Part shown: piece after piece, positions 27,175 to 36,067 of the stretch
How the letters are laid out: each line of letters opens with the position of its first letter
Numbering within the stretch: position 1 is the stretch's first letter
Origin: Bacillus badius NBRC 15713
GTDB taxonomy: Bacteria; Bacillota; Bacilli; Bacillales; Domibacillaceae
Length of the DNA stretch: 64,000 bases
NCBI RefSeq assembly: GCF_001591605.1
Contig: NZ_BCVF01000001.1
Coordinates: forward strand, 124,001-188,000
Direction of reading: 5' to 3'
Program-made: the position numbers and the translations under genes
Notes under the pieces: model-generated
The model's input: the letters and a program-made list of their open reading frames with translations, nothing else
Database searches by the model: none
Told to the model about the DNA's origin: nothing

Positions 27175-28089
27175 ATGGATATTTTATTTTTAGGAACCGG
27201 GGCAGGAGTGCCAGGAAAGTTGAGAAATGTCAGCTCGCTGGCGCTTCGGATGCTAAATGAAAGAGGGGCCATCTGGCTGTTCGACTGTGGGGAAGCGACA
27301 CAGCATCAAATTTTACATACATCTTTAAAGCCGAGGCGAATTGAAAAGATCTTTATCACCCATTTGCATGGGGACCATATCTTTGGCTTGCCGGGCCTTT
27401 TGGGCAGCCGGTCGTTTCAGGGAGGGGAACTGCCGCTTACAGTATACGGCCCTAAAGGAATAGAAGAATTCTTGCGTACTGCACTCCGTGTCAGCGGCAC
27501 GAGGCTGCGATATGAGCTTAATATAGTAGAAATGGATGAAGGACTTGTTTTTGAAGACCATCACATGGCAGTGGAAGCCCGCCGGCTCGATCATGGGATA
27601 GATTCATACGGGTATCGCCTTCAGGAAAAAGATAAGCCAGGCATTCTGCTCGTTGATGAGCTGAAAAAAGATGGAGTGCCCCCAGGCCCTTTATACAAGG
27701 AGATTAAAGAAGGGCGTCCGGTCACTTTAGAGGACGGCCGCTTGATTGATCCGAAGAAGTACACTGGAGCGCCGCAAAAAGGGAAGACTATTGCGATTCT
27801 TGGCGACACAAGACCTTGTGAGGCTGCTGTGGCACTTGCAAAGGAAGCGGATTTGCTGATTCATGAAGCGACTTTTTCAGCAGAAACTCCGAAAATGGCC
27901 CATGACTACTTTCATTCTACGACGGTTCAGGCCGCTGAAATTGCTAAACAAGCTAGGGCTAAAGCGCTTATTCTTAATCATATCAGTTCCCGGTATACGA
28001 AAGAAGAAGAGGGGATGTTAAAGCAGGAAGCTGAAGCCGTTTTTGGCCCAGTTGTTCTTGCTCATGATTTAATGGAGTTTTTTATTTGA
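27175..28089 (+). CDS. rnz: Ribonuclease Z (tRNA 3' processing endonuclease)
   Basis: This 304-residue metallo-beta-lactamase-fold nuclease trims tRNA 3' trailers. ATG 27175 gives [18 protein letters not shown] with AAGGAAGTG upstream. Zinc ligands are in [18 protein letters not shown] near residue 61, HGIDSYGY near 140, ILGDTRPC near 208 and LNHISSRY near 268. The Pro/Gly/Lys-rich exosite arm is around [17 protein letters not shown]. It is followed by a bidirectional terminator shared with namA. Confidence 0.95.
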   Translation: MDILFLGTGAGVPGKLRNVSSLALRMLNERGAIWLFDCGEATQHQILHTSLKPRRIEKIFITHLHGDHIFGLPGLLGSRSFQGGELPLTVYGPKGIEEFLRTALRVSGTRLRYELNIVEMDEGLVFEDHHMAVEARRLDHGIDSYGYRLQEKDKPGILLVDELKKDGVPPGPLYKEIKEGRPVTLEDGRLIDPKKYTGAPQKGKTIAILGDTRPCEAAVALAKEADLLIHEATFSAETPKMAHDYFHSTTVQAAEIAKQARAKALILNHISSRYTKEEEGMLKQEAEAVFGPVVLAHDLMEFFI

Positions 28090-28179
28090 TGTTTTGATCA
28101 CCGATTGCCAGGCGGGAGAATTCTTTTTAGCTCTACATGTAAGAGCGTCAACTTTTTTCCCGGAACACCGAAAGTGAAA

Positions 28180-28228
28180 AAGTCTGTTTTCATTAAGCAT
28201 GCGGCTTAATGAAAACAGACTTTTTAGT
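28180..28228. terminator. Perfect bidirectional terminator between rnz and namA
   Basis: AAAAAGTCTGTTTTCATTAAGC pairs fully with GCTTAATGAAAACAGACTTTTT around a five-base loop. This is a 22-bp perfect stem serving both convergent genes. Confidence 0.93.
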
Positions 28229-29241
28229 CACCAGCCTCGTTCGTACTGAACAGGCGGTTCAATTTCTGTTTTTAATTCGATGGCTGCCCGGCGCGGCCAG
28301 TGCGGATCACGCAGCAGCTCACGGCCGAGAAAAATCAAATCTGCCCGGTCATTTCGCAAAATCTCCTCCGCCTGCAGAGGGGAAGAAATCATGCCGACAG
28401 CACCGACAGGAATATCTGCTCCGTGTTTAATTGTTTCAGCAAATGGGACCTGATAGCCTGGAAAAACAGGAATCTTCGCAGGAACGACGGCCCCGGAGCT
28501 GACATCAATTAAATCGACATCCCATTCTTTCAGCTGCTTGGCTATTTCGCTGTAGTCTTCCGCTTGAAGGCCATTTTCATGGTAATCACTCGCGGAGATA
28601 CGAACAAACAGCGGACCGTTCCACACATTTCGAACAGACTGAATAATTTCTTTTAAAAAGCGGAGCCGGTTTTCTGGACTGTCTCCATATTCATCTTCCC
28701 GGTGATTCGTTAGCGGGGAAAGAAATTCATTAATTAAATATCCATGTGCTCCGTGAAGCTCAATCACATCAAAGCCGGCTTCTTTTGCCCGTCTTGCTCC
28801 TTCGGCAAACGCTTCAATTGTTCTCTTAATATCTGCTGTTGTCATTTCTTTAGGCATTTTCATTGTCTCATCGAATGCCAATGCTGTAGGGGCAAGGATA
28901 TCTCCGCGGACCTCGGATTTGCGCCCGGCATGAGCCAGCTGAATACCAATTTTTGCCCCGTGGGCGTGAACGAGGGAAACGAGTCTTTGAAGCCCCGTTA
29001 AGTGCTCATCGCTCCATATTCCGAGGTCTTGCTCGGAAATGCGCCCTTCAGGAGTAACAGCGGTCGCCTCTACGATAATCAAGCCGACTTGGCCGACAGC
29101 CCGCGCCGGGTAGTGGACAAGGTGCCAATCGTTGACTTTTCCGTCTTCTGCGGCTGAGTACATGCACATCGGTGACATAACAATCCGGTTCTTTAAAGTG
29201 ACATCTTTGATTGTATAGGGTTCGAATAATTTTCTTGCCAT
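28228..29241 (-). CDS. namA: NADPH dehydrogenase, old yellow enzyme family
   Basis: This 337-residue FMN-dependent ene-reductase is of the YqjM class. Features are [15 protein letters not shown] (with the Cys that tunes FMN in this class), [11 protein letters not shown] near 100, the substrate-binding pair in [25 protein letters not shown] near 165, [12 protein letters not shown] and the C-terminal [14 protein letters not shown]. It reduces activated alkenes and is linked to oxidative and electrophile stress in B. subtilis. Confidence 0.95.
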   Translation of the reverse strand: MARKLFEPYTIKDVTLKNRIVMSPMCMYSAAEDGKVNDWHLVHYPARAVGQVGLIIVEATAVTPEGRISEQDLGIWSDEHLTGLQRLVSLVHAHGAKIGIQLAHAGRKSEVRGDILAPTALAFDETMKMPKEMTTADIKRTIEAFAEGARRAKEAGFDVIELHGAHGYLINEFLSPLTNHREDEYGDSPENRLRFLKEIIQSVRNVWNGPLFVRISASDYHENGLQAEDYSEIAKQLKEWDVDLIDVSSGAVVPAKIPVFPGYQVPFAETIKHGADIPVGAVGMISSPLQAEEILRNDRADLIFLGRELLRDPHWPRRAAIELKTEIEPPVQYERGW

Positions 29242-29310
29242 TGGAATCCTCCTTCAATGTCTGCCAAATTCCATTATAGCAAGGCTGTTTCGGGAGCCAA
29301 AATAATTGGC

Positions 29311-30138
29311 TTATTGTTTGATCGGGTTTTGATAAGGAAGGCCAAGACGCTTAGACTGGGCGGTTGCTTCCACAATACAGTCGACAAAGGCCTGCTTGAC
29401 TTTTTCCGCTTCTAAAATCCGAATGCCGGCTTCTGTCGTGCCGCCTGGGCTTGTTACACCCTTGCGCAGCTGTTCGGCTTTTCCTTCAGAAGCAGATAGC
29501 ATCTCTGCAGCTCCGAGGAGTGTTTGGATAATAAGCGGCTTTGCTGTTTCTTTCTCCAGGCCGATTGCTTCGGCCGCCTGCTCCATCGCTTCAGCTACAT
29601 AGTAAATATAGGCAGGCCCGCTTCCGGAAAGCCCTGTTACCGCATCGAGCTGTTCTTCCTTCACGATTTTTGTCAGTCCGATCGAAGAAAACAGTGCAAG
29701 GGCGGCAAGCTTCTGCTCCTCTGTGACATATTTATTAAGAGCAATAGCGGTCGCTGATTTTCCGACAGCTGCCGATGTATTTGGCATGGCTCGGACAACG
29801 GCAAAAGACCGTCCCGCTTCTTGTTCAATAAAACGGGTAGTTACTCCTGCCATCAGCGTAATAATCAAAGAGGAAGGGGAGAGGTGAGCATTAATTTTCT
29901 TTAAGGCTTCCCGGGCATCCTTTGGTTTCACGGCTAATACGACGATATGGCTGTCTGAAAGGATGGCTTCCGTTTCGTAGCTGGTGTGAATGCCATATCG
30001 GGCTTTAAGTTCTTGAAGTCTGCCTTCATCCGCTCGGTTGGTTGCATAAATATCGCCGGCAGCCAAAGCGCCGCTTGAAATAGCGCCCGAAATCATTGCT
30101 TCCGCCATGGAGCCAGCACCGATAAATGTTGTTTTCAT
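29311..30138 (-). CDS. proI: Pyrroline-5-carboxylate reductase
   Basis: It catalyses the last step of proline synthesis, NAD(P)H reduction of pyrroline-5-carboxylate. The ATG at 30138 follows AAGGAGG by eight bases and gives MKTTFIGAGSMAEAMISG (Rossmann fold). Other signatures are LAVKPKD near 70, AMPNTSAAVGKSATAI near 118, and the substrate site TGLSGSGPAYIYY with LRKGVTSPGGTTEAGI. Length is 275. The preceding T-box leader indicates control by uncharged tRNA. In B. subtilis the corresponding gene at this locus is proI. Confidence 0.94.
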   Translation of the reverse strand: MKTTFIGAGSMAEAMISGAISSGALAAGDIYATNRADEGRLQELKARYGIHTSYETEAILSDSHIVVLAVKPKDAREALKKINAHLSPSSLIITLMAGVTTRFIEQEAGRSFAVVRAMPNTSAAVGKSATAIALNKYVTEEQKLAALALFSSIGLTKIVKEEQLDAVTGLSGSGPAYIYYVAEAMEQAAEAIGLEKETAKPLIIQTLLGAAEMLSASEGKAEQLRKGVTSPGGTTEAGIRILEAEKVKQAFVDCIVEATAQSKRLGLPYQNPIKQ

Positions 30139-30176
30139 CTGAACATCCTCCTTTAATGAAATAAATCGATAAAATA

Positions 30177-30420
30177 AAAAACACCCTTCCGCCCTCAAAT
30201 AAAGGACGAAAGGGTGTTTGCTTCCGTGGTACCACCTTTGTTTGCGAAAATAACTTTCCGCACACTCTGACCCGATAACGCGGGGTTTGCGTTAGGTTTT
30301 CCTAAAGGCTCAAAAGGCAGGTTCAATAAAAAAGCGGGTGATGGAGCTTTTCAGCCGGCGGGCTCCATTCTCTGGCACCATTTTTTATTTACTGATCCTT
30401 TTTCATCGCGCATATATTTT
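30177..30420 (-). promoter_or_regulatory. T-box riboswitch leader of the proline gene
   Basis: The minus strand contains the antiterminator T-box core AGGTGGTACCACGG (30224-30237). A terminator follows (AAACACCCTTTCG...GAAGGGTGTTTTTT, 30177-30219), with a long stem I region upstream from about 30400. A CCU proline codon in TTGAACCTGCC (about 30319-30329) is a plausible specifier and fits the downstream proline gene. Fine structure was not folded. Confidence 0.88.
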
Positions 30421-30461
30421 TAGCATGTTCTTTTTATTATTTATAGTTTGAATTATATGTG

Positions 30462-30490
30462 ATTATGCATAAAAACACCTTATCTGTCAA
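30462..30490 (-). promoter_or_regulatory. Sigma-A promoter of the T-box leader and proI
   Basis: On the minus strand TTGACA (30485-30490), 17 bases, CATAAT (30462-30467). This is a near-consensus promoter 40 bp upstream of the T-box stem I. The rest of the 563-bp divergent gap (to 30701) holds only the weak upstream region of the MBL gene. Confidence 0.8.
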
Positions 30491-30701
30491 GCGTCCGCAA
30501 GTGCAAATAAAAGAACATTTCTCGGCTATGTTGTGTGAAAATAATGACAAATCTGTGTCAAACAGCTAAAATGAATAAAAGATTATTTTTTTGGAATAAA
30601 GATCTATTAAGTGAAAATTGCTCAAGAGGTTCCGAGCTGTGTGAAAAGATGTACAGTTCACCAGCTTAATGTTTATTATTATGCAGGCAGGTGTTTATTT
30701 T

Positions 30702-31673
30702 ATGAATGTGGAAAGTTTTGGCGATATTATAAAAATTACGCTGCCGACGCCTTTTCCGGTCGGCGATGTGAATGTTTTTCTAGTAAAAGGCGATCGTTTA
30801 ACATTAATAGATGCTGGAGTAAAGACGGCTGCTTCCTTTGAAGCGTTTACGTCGGGGCTGTCTGAGATCGGCTATACGGTTGGTGATATTGAACAAGTCG
30901 TCTTAACTCATCATCACCCTGATCATATTGGGCTCTTAGATTTTCTTCCGGAGGGCATCGAGATCATCGGCCATCGTTACTGCAGCGGTTGGCTGACAAA
31001 AGATGAACAATTATTGCAGAAAAACTCCGTGTTTTTCCGTGATCTTTTTTTGCAATGCGGGTTGCCTCCGGAAGCAGAAGGAATGCTCAGCAAGATACAA
31101 GCGCCTCTGAAATTCAGCTGCGAAAACAGCACTCTGACGACAGCTGTCCAAGAGGGGGAAGAGCTGCCAGGGCTGCCGGGCTGGCGCGTTTTTGAAACAC
31201 CAGGTCATGCTCAAAGCCACCTTGCCTTTTTTCGGGAACAAGACGGTTCTTTACTTGCAGGCGACCATATTTTGGCAACGATTTCTTCTAACCCGCTGCT
31301 TGAACCGCCGCTTATCCCGGGGACCGACCGTCCGCGGCCGCAGCTTCAGTATAATGATTCACTGAGGAAGATGATGGAGCTTCCGGTTGATACGGTTTAT
31401 ACGGGGCATGGGAAGGAAGTGAGGAATATCGTTCCGCTCATTACCCGCCGCCTGGAACGCCAGCATGAACGGGCGCTTTCTGTTAAAGAAATGCTGAAAG
31501 AAAAGCCGCTCACTGCTTTTGAAGTATGCCAGCGCCTCTTTCCGGCTGTTTATAAAAAAGAGCTGGGTTTAACGATGTCAGAAACGGTAGGCCAGCTGGA
31601 TTATCTGCTTCATATTGGCGAAGCCGGCGCAGAGCAGAATGAGCAAGGTGTATCGTTGTATTTTCCTCTATGA
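30702..31673 (+). CDS. yqjP: Metallo-beta-lactamase-fold hydrolase (YqjP)
   Basis: This 323-residue protein has the metal-binding motif THHHPDHIGLL near residue 76, a third ligand region FETPGHAQSHL near 165 and LAGDHI near 185. The C-terminal winged-helix-like extension is seen in YqjP and LACTB2-type members. The ATG at 30702 gives MNVESFGDIIKITLPTPFPVGDVNVFLVK-like family N-terminus; earlier frame starts have no site. The substrate is unknown; hydrolase or nuclease activity is possible. Its stop overlaps the frame of the next gene. Confidence 0.85.
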   Translation: MNVESFGDIIKITLPTPFPVGDVNVFLVKGDRLTLIDAGVKTAASFEAFTSGLSEIGYTVGDIEQVVLTHHHPDHIGLLDFLPEGIEIIGHRYCSGWLTKDEQLLQKNSVFFRDLFLQCGLPPEAEGMLSKIQAPLKFSCENSTLTTAVQEGEELPGLPGWRVFETPGHAQSHLAFFREQDGSLLAGDHILATISSNPLLEPPLIPGTDRPRPQLQYNDSLRKMMELPVDTVYTGHGKEVRNIVPLITRRLERQHERALSVKEMLKEKPLTAFEVCQRLFPAVYKKELGLTMSETVGQLDYLLHIGEAGAEQNEQGVSLYFPL

Positions 31674-31687
31674 AAGGGAGAGGTAGC

Positions 31688-32479
31688 ATGAGCCGTTTAC
31701 AAGGAAAAACAGTTGTCATTACCGGAGCATCCGGCGGTTTGGGAATGGAAATGGCCAAGCAGGCAGCGGCAGAAGGAGCCCGGCTTATTTTACTTGCCCG
31801 CCGCCTTGACCGTCTGGAAGAGGTAAAGGAAATGCTCCATCGCACCTTTGCCGCTGAGGTTCATATTTTTGCAGTCGATATCAGCCAAAAAGAAGCGGTT
31901 GAAGAAGTGTTTTCGAAAATTTATGAAGAAGTTTCCCGCATTGATATTCTTGTCAATAATGCTGGGTTTGGCATTTTCAAAGAAGCGCGTGAAGCAAAGT
32001 GGGAAGAGACGCAAGCCATGTTTAATGTCAATGTTCTCGGGCTGATTTTGTGTACGCAAATGGTGATTCCCCATATGCAAGCCCGCAGAAGCGGCCATAT
32101 TATTAACATTGCTTCGCAAGCCGGAAAACTCGCTACACCTAAATCAAGCGTATATGCGGCAACAAAGCATGCTGTTCTAGGGTATACGAACAGTTTAAGA
32201 ATGGAGATGGCACGCGCTGGCGTATACGTAACAGCCGTAAACCCAGGCCCGATTGCCACAGATTTTTTTGCTGTGGCTGATCCATCAGGTTCATATGCCA
32301 AAAATGTCGCCCGCTGGATGCTGAAGCCCGAGCAAGTAGCCAAGGAAGTGGTGAAGGCAATGGGGACAAACAAAAGGGAGATTAATTTGCCGAGGTGGAT
32401 GAACGCTGGCAGCATCATTTATATGTTGTTTCCGCGCCTAGTAGAACGAGTGGGCCGCCAAGCGTTTTTTAAAAAGTAA
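31688..32479 (+). CDS. yqjQ: Short-chain dehydrogenase/reductase (YqjQ)
   Basis: This 263-residue classical SDR has TGASGGLGMEMAK near residue 13, NNAGFG near 88, a Ser in HIINIASQAGKLA near 140 and the catalytic YAATK near 157. An upstream ATG at 31670 lies on the stop of yqjP; ATG 31688 after AAAGGGAGAGG is preferred. The C-terminus ends with a basic, hydrophobic segment (IIYMLFPRLVERVGRQAFFKK). The substrate is unknown. Confidence 0.88.
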   Translation: MSRLQGKTVVITGASGGLGMEMAKQAAAEGARLILLARRLDRLEEVKEMLHRTFAAEVHIFAVDISQKEAVEEVFSKIYEEVSRIDILVNNAGFGIFKEAREAKWEETQAMFNVNVLGLILCTQMVIPHMQARRSGHIINIASQAGKLATPKSSVYAATKHAVLGYTNSLRMEMARAGVYVTAVNPGPIATDFFAVADPSGSYAKNVARWMLKPEQVAKEVVKAMGTNKREINLPRWMNAGSIIYMLFPRLVERVGRQAFFKK

Positions 32480-32486
32480 GTGAAGG

Positions 32487-32520
32487 GACTCCAGGTGATC
32501 GAGAGATGATCCGGAGTCTT
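32487..32520. terminator. Hairpin between convergent yqjQ and yqzH
   Basis: GGACTCC and GGAGTC pair around an 18-base loop containing a GATC/GATC repeat. It overlaps the end of the minus-strand gene, and the T-run is weak. Confidence 0.4.
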
Positions 32521-32710
32521 ATGCATTCGTAATAAATGAGTAGACCTCATCCTCAATCATTTCATACAATTCGCTGTCATCTGTTTCCCGCCGTTGCTGG
32601 ACACGGTCCATAAGCATGCGATAAATGCTTTCCGCTTCCGGCTCCTCCGGCGTAAAATGGTATTGGGAAAGATGTTGCTTAATCATTTTTTTAATAAAAA
32701 TTTCTTCCAA
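32519..32710 (-). CDS. yqzH: YqzH-like small protein
   Basis: This acidic helical protein of 63 residues reads M-EEIFIKKMIKQHLSQYHF, then IYRMLMDRVQQR and DSELYEMIEDEVYSFITNA. It matches my memory of YqzH, which lies next to yqjQ in B. subtilis too. TTG at 32710 is chosen because GAGAGGAG lies nine bases upstream and the family begins just before FIKKMIK; the frame runs open far upstream but that part is basic and unlike a protein. Function unknown. Confidence 0.75.
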   Translation of the reverse strand: MEEIFIKKMIKQHLSQYHFTPEEPEAESIYRMLMDRVQQRRETDDSELYEMIEDEVYSFITNA

Positions 32711-32796
32711 ACCAAACTGCTCCTCTCCGCTTATGGCTGCAAAAAATGAGCCGCCAATAAAGGCAGCTCTATCTGACCTTCTCAAGAAAGCCGGCT

Positions 32797-33018
32797 TTAT
32801 TTTTCTTCTTCGTCTAATACCTTTTCGGCGCGGACGCAGGAAGCGAATTTTCCTTTGTGGGAAGCATCGCAAAACGGCATTTTTTGCGACTGGCCGCAGC
32901 GGCAAAGTGAAAACACCGGTTTTGTTTCAAAAACGTTTCCATCCATGTCAATCAATTCTACATCGCCCGATACTTTAAAGGACCCGTTATCCATCACTTT
33001 AATTTGTGCTTTTGCCAT
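32797..33018 (-). CDS. CDGSH iron-sulfur domain protein
   Basis: This 73-residue cytosolic protein begins MAKAQIKVMDNGSFKVSG. It has the 2Fe-2S cluster motif C-R-C-G...C-D-x-S-H seen in SLCRCGQSQKMPFCDASHKGKF. The fourth ligand is His, as in mitoNEET-like proteins. The start is the ATG at 33018; upstream frame sequence is AT-rich intergenic DNA. It is divergent from yqkB, another iron-sulfur related gene. Confidence 0.9.
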   Translation of the reverse strand: MAKAQIKVMDNGSFKVSGDVELIDMDGNVFETKPVFSLCRCGQSQKMPFCDASHKGKFASCVRAEKVLDEEEK

Positions 33019-33108
33019 CTCCTTACCCCCTCTCTTATCGTTGACTCCATTTGATAGTATAAAGAAAAAAGATAAAAAGCAATAACCTCTCTGAAAGGAA
33101 TGATAATG

Positions 33109-33426
33109 ATGGACATCTATATTACAGAAGAAGCGGCAGAAAAGCTTGGAAATAAACTGACAGATGGAAAGCATATAAAGCTTTATTATGATACAGAAGG
33201 ATGCGGCTGCGGAGTAAATGGTATTCCTCTTCTATGGATTACAGGTGAGGTGGCACCGGATGACGTGAAAATAGAGACAAATGCTATGCCCGTATATGTG
33301 GAAAAGTCGCACATGCTGTTTTATGCCGATAAGCTGACGATTAGCGCTTCCGGTGCGAACTATTACCGGTTAAGCAGTCCGGGAGAAATTTTAAACGGAC
33401 GGATGAATGTAGTCATCCGTCCGTAG
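33109..33426 (+). CDS. yqkB: Iron-sulfur biosynthesis A-type-like protein (YqkB)
   Basis: A HesB/IscA-like fold protein of 105 residues: MDIYITEEAAEKLGNKL, EGCGCGVNGIPLLW, SGANYYRLSSPGEILNGRM. The Cys pair in GCGCG is retained, but the C-terminal CxC typical of scaffold proteins is absent, as in the YqkB subgroup. The third ATG (33109) has the best spacing from AAAGGA; 33100 and 33106 are alternatives. Confidence 0.85.
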   Translation: MDIYITEEAAEKLGNKLTDGKHIKLYYDTEGCGCGVNGIPLLWITGEVAPDDVKIETNAMPVYVEKSHMLFYADKLTISASGANYYRLSSPGEILNGRMNVVIRP

Positions 33427-33499
33427 TTCACTAGCTGCTGCCAATCAGCCCGGCCGGACCAACACATCATCGTACTTGTCTTGAACAAGAAGACGGGAG

Positions 33500-34411
33500 T
33501 CAGCGTGTCTGATAATACGTATGTAAAAAGCGGTCGATTGCCTCAGCGTAGGCTTCAGGATTTTCATTGTACGATTGGGCATGAGCCCCCTTGGGAGCAA
33601 GGTAAATTGCTTTTGGGTCTCTCTTCTCTTTATATAATGTTTTTGTCATGTCAGGAAGAATAAACGTATCTTCTTCGCTATGAATGAAAAGGACGGGCTT
33701 CTTGATGTTTTTAACCGCTTGCAGCGGCGAAATGTCAGACAGGCGGAAGCGGCCGCGCAGCAGGACGGACCAGCTGGCGAGATGAACGAGAAGCTGCGGC
33801 GCAGCTTTAATCTCACGCTTCATTTGATGAGTCAGCTGAGCTTGAAAATCAGAAAATGGACAGTCAGCAATGTAAAAATCGGCGCGGTCTTCCATCAAGC
33901 CGGCATACAGAAGCAAGGTGGCTGCCCCCATCGATTCTCCATGAATACCGAAAGAAACGTCAGTGCCCTCCCGACGGATCAATTCATTGACCACGGCCTG
34001 CAAGTCTTCTTTTTCATAATAGCCGTAGCTTGTTGTATCACCGCCCGATTCTCCGTGCCGGCGGTGATCGTAAATAACGCCGTTAAAACCGCGTTCCAAA
34101 AATAAATTCATATATTTAATCGAATTGATTTTTGTTTCCGTTACGCCATGGCAGAAGATAACATAGGGACGGCCGGGGTGAGGAGTTACAAATACGGCTT
34201 TGAGCCGGTAGCCGAAAGGCGAGGCAATCCAAACCTCTTCCTTTGGCAGCTGGTTGTAGTGATGGATGTCGAGCCGTTTGGCTTCTACTTCCCGTCGGTA
34301 AATCAGGTCTTCATTCTTCTTTCTCATGTGCAGTACGCGGCTTGATAAATAAAAGCCGGCCGCAGCTGTCAGCATAGCTCCGGATCCGAGTGCTGTGATC
34401 CATCTTTTCAT
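33500..34411 (-). CDS. yqkD: Membrane-anchored alpha/beta hydrolase (YqkD)
   Basis: This 303-residue protein has an N-terminal hydrophobic anchor (ITALGSGAMLTAAAGFYL, residues 4-21). The hydrolase fold follows: oxyanion FCHGVTETK near 82, nucleophile elbow GIHGESMGAATLL near 150, an acid in FIHSEEDTFILP near 245 and a late His in KGAHAQSYNENP. It resembles B. subtilis YqkD. The substrate is unknown. Confidence 0.87.
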   Translation of the reverse strand: MKRWITALGSGAMLTAAAGFYLSSRVLHMRKKNEDLIYRREVEAKRLDIHHYNQLPKEEVWIASPFGYRLKAVFVTPHPGRPYVIFCHGVTETKINSIKYMNLFLERGFNGVIYDHRRHGESGGDTTSYGYYEKEDLQAVVNELIRREGTDVSFGIHGESMGAATLLLYAGLMEDRADFYIADCPFSDFQAQLTHQMKREIKAAPQLLVHLASWSVLLRGRFRLSDISPLQAVKNIKKPVLFIHSEEDTFILPDMTKTLYKEKRDPKAIYLAPKGAHAQSYNENPEAYAEAIDRFLHTYYQTR

Positions 34412-34533
34412 TCGTCGTCACCTCAGAACATGTAATATAAGTAGTGTATCATGTCTGCAAAGAAAGATCATTTGTACTCGCTGCCAACTCCCGTGTAAAA
34501 TAAGGGCAATAAGATGAGGGGGAAGACGGAAAC

Positions 34534-34779
34534 ATGAAAAAGAAAAAGCAAGGAAAGAGCAACAACCAAGCAGAAGAGAAGGCGACTTTGAAGGATGCGT
34601 TGAACGCCAGTGTGCTCGAACAGCTTAAGAAAAAACAGCAGCAGCTGAAAACAGAAGAAGAAGAGAAAAAAGCGGCTGCGGAGCAGCGGAAGCGGGAAGA
34701 GCGGCGCCAGCGCGAAAAAAATAAAAGCTTCGAAGAATTGTTAAATGAAAGCAGCATGGACTGGAAGAAATTCAAATAA
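34534..34779 (+). CDS. yqkE: YqkE-like coiled-coil protein (DUF3886)
   Basis: This 81-residue, highly charged protein is predicted to be one long coiled coil (KDALNASVLEQLKKKQQQL, then EEEEKKAAAEQRKREERRQ) ending FEELLNESSMDWKKFK. It lies between yqkD and yqkF as in B. subtilis. Function unknown. The start ATG follows GGGGGAAGACGG. Confidence 0.82.
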   Translation: MKKKKQGKSNNQAEEKATLKDALNASVLEQLKKKQQQLKTEEEEKKAAAEQRKREERRQREKNKSFEELLNESSMDWKKFK

Positions 34780-34834
34780 ATGAGACATGTTCGGCCTTTT
34801 TTCAGGAAGGCTGAAAAAGGACGCGGAAATTCAG

Positions 34835-34877
34835 AGGATCAGGGCATTGAAGCAGATTCAGTGCCCTGATCCTTTGT
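34835..34877. terminator. Terminator after yqkE
   Basis: AGGATCAGGGCA...TGCCCTGATCCT is a perfect 12-bp stem followed by TTTGTGG. A weaker hairpin (CCTTTTTTCAG/CTGAAAAAGG) precedes it at 34795-34820. Confidence 0.75.
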
Positions 34878-34980
34878 GGTTGTTGATAAGTGGAGCTAGT
34901 CTTTATTCTGTCTGCCTTGCATTTCCGCGCTGAACGGCGGCTAAATGGCCTTGTTTTTGCTGATAGCACGCCCTGTTTAT

Positions 34981-35901
34981 TTATCGGTGCTGTGCGTATC
35001 GGTTCGGCTTTGTCAACTCCCTGATCAGATGAAGCTCCTCTTCCGACAGGTCCGTTTCTTTGACCGCACGGATGTTTTCCTTCAACTGACTGACAGAGCT
35101 TGCGCCGGCTACAACGGCAGCTACAGCCGGATGATGCAAGGTGTAGCGAAGGGCGAGGGCATTGAGCGAGCGCTGATTGGATAATTTATTTTCAATTTCA
35201 CTTAGCAGTTCTGTGAGTGCAGCCTGGGAATAATCAAGAAAACCTTTCTCCTGAAATTTATCAATTTTTTCCCGCCAGCTTGCACTGAGCAGGCCTTTAG
35301 CGAGCGGTCCGCGGGCAACCGCGCTAATACGCTGCTCCTCGAGAAGCGGCAAAGCCTTTTCTTCAGGACGGCGGTCCAGCGGGCTGTATTGCATCATCAC
35401 TGTGTCGATGGAAGAGCGGGCAGCAAACTGGCGAATGACATTCGGGCGGATGGAAGAGAGGCCATAAGCGCGGATCAGTCCTTCTTTTTTCAGCTCTTCA
35501 AATGCCTCGATCGTTTCTTCGATGGGATCATCTAATGTGCCGCCGTGCAGCTGATAAAGATCAATATAATCTGTTTGCAGCCGCTTGAGGCTGTTTTTAA
35601 CCGCTTCTTTTATGTATGTTTTCGACGGGTCCCACGTCCACCCTTCTTTTCCTTCCTGCCAGCGGTTTCCAACCTTTGTGGCAAGGATTACTTGTTCCCG
35701 TACCGGCTTTAAGGCAGCGCCGACTACGGCTTCATTCAATCCGTAATCATACAAATCAGCCGTGTCGAAATAATTCACACCTTCTTCAAGGGCTGTTTCT
35801 ATAATGTTGCGTGCTTCTCTTTCCTCTTTTCCGAGCGACATACAGCCTAATGCCAATTCGCTTGCAAGCAAGTCTGATTTTCCCAGCAGGTTTTTTTTCA
35901 T
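34981..35901 (-). CDS. yqkF: Aldo/keto reductase (YqkF)
   Basis: This 306-residue NADPH-dependent oxidoreductase has ELALGCMSLG, the catalytic tetrad residues in NYFDTADLYDYG (Asp, Tyr) and LATKVGNRW (Lys), and LYQLHGG (His). The cofactor segment is VVAGASSVSQLKENI near 275. It is monocistronic and divergent from nudF. The substrate is unknown. Confidence 0.9.
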   Translation of the reverse strand: MKKNLLGKSDLLASELALGCMSLGKEEREARNIIETALEEGVNYFDTADLYDYGLNEAVVGAALKPVREQVILATKVGNRWQEGKEGWTWDPSKTYIKEAVKNSLKRLQTDYIDLYQLHGGTLDDPIEETIEAFEELKKEGLIRAYGLSSIRPNVIRQFAARSSIDTVMMQYSPLDRRPEEKALPLLEEQRISAVARGPLAKGLLSASWREKIDKFQEKGFLDYSQAALTELLSEIENKLSNQRSLNALALRYTLHHPAVAAVVAGASSVSQLKENIRAVKETDLSEEELHLIRELTKPNRYAQHR

Positions 35902-36067
35902 TTCGCTCCTCTCCTTTCTTTTGTTATGATAGCGGAAGCGCTATTGTTCGCCAAATGATCTGTTCGGTTCATGCCGGAAAGGACGTATGGTAAACTGGGA
36001 AAGAGAACGGCTGAAATGTGAAGAAACATAGGTATATACAAAGCCAATAGATAGAGGAGTGGTACGG

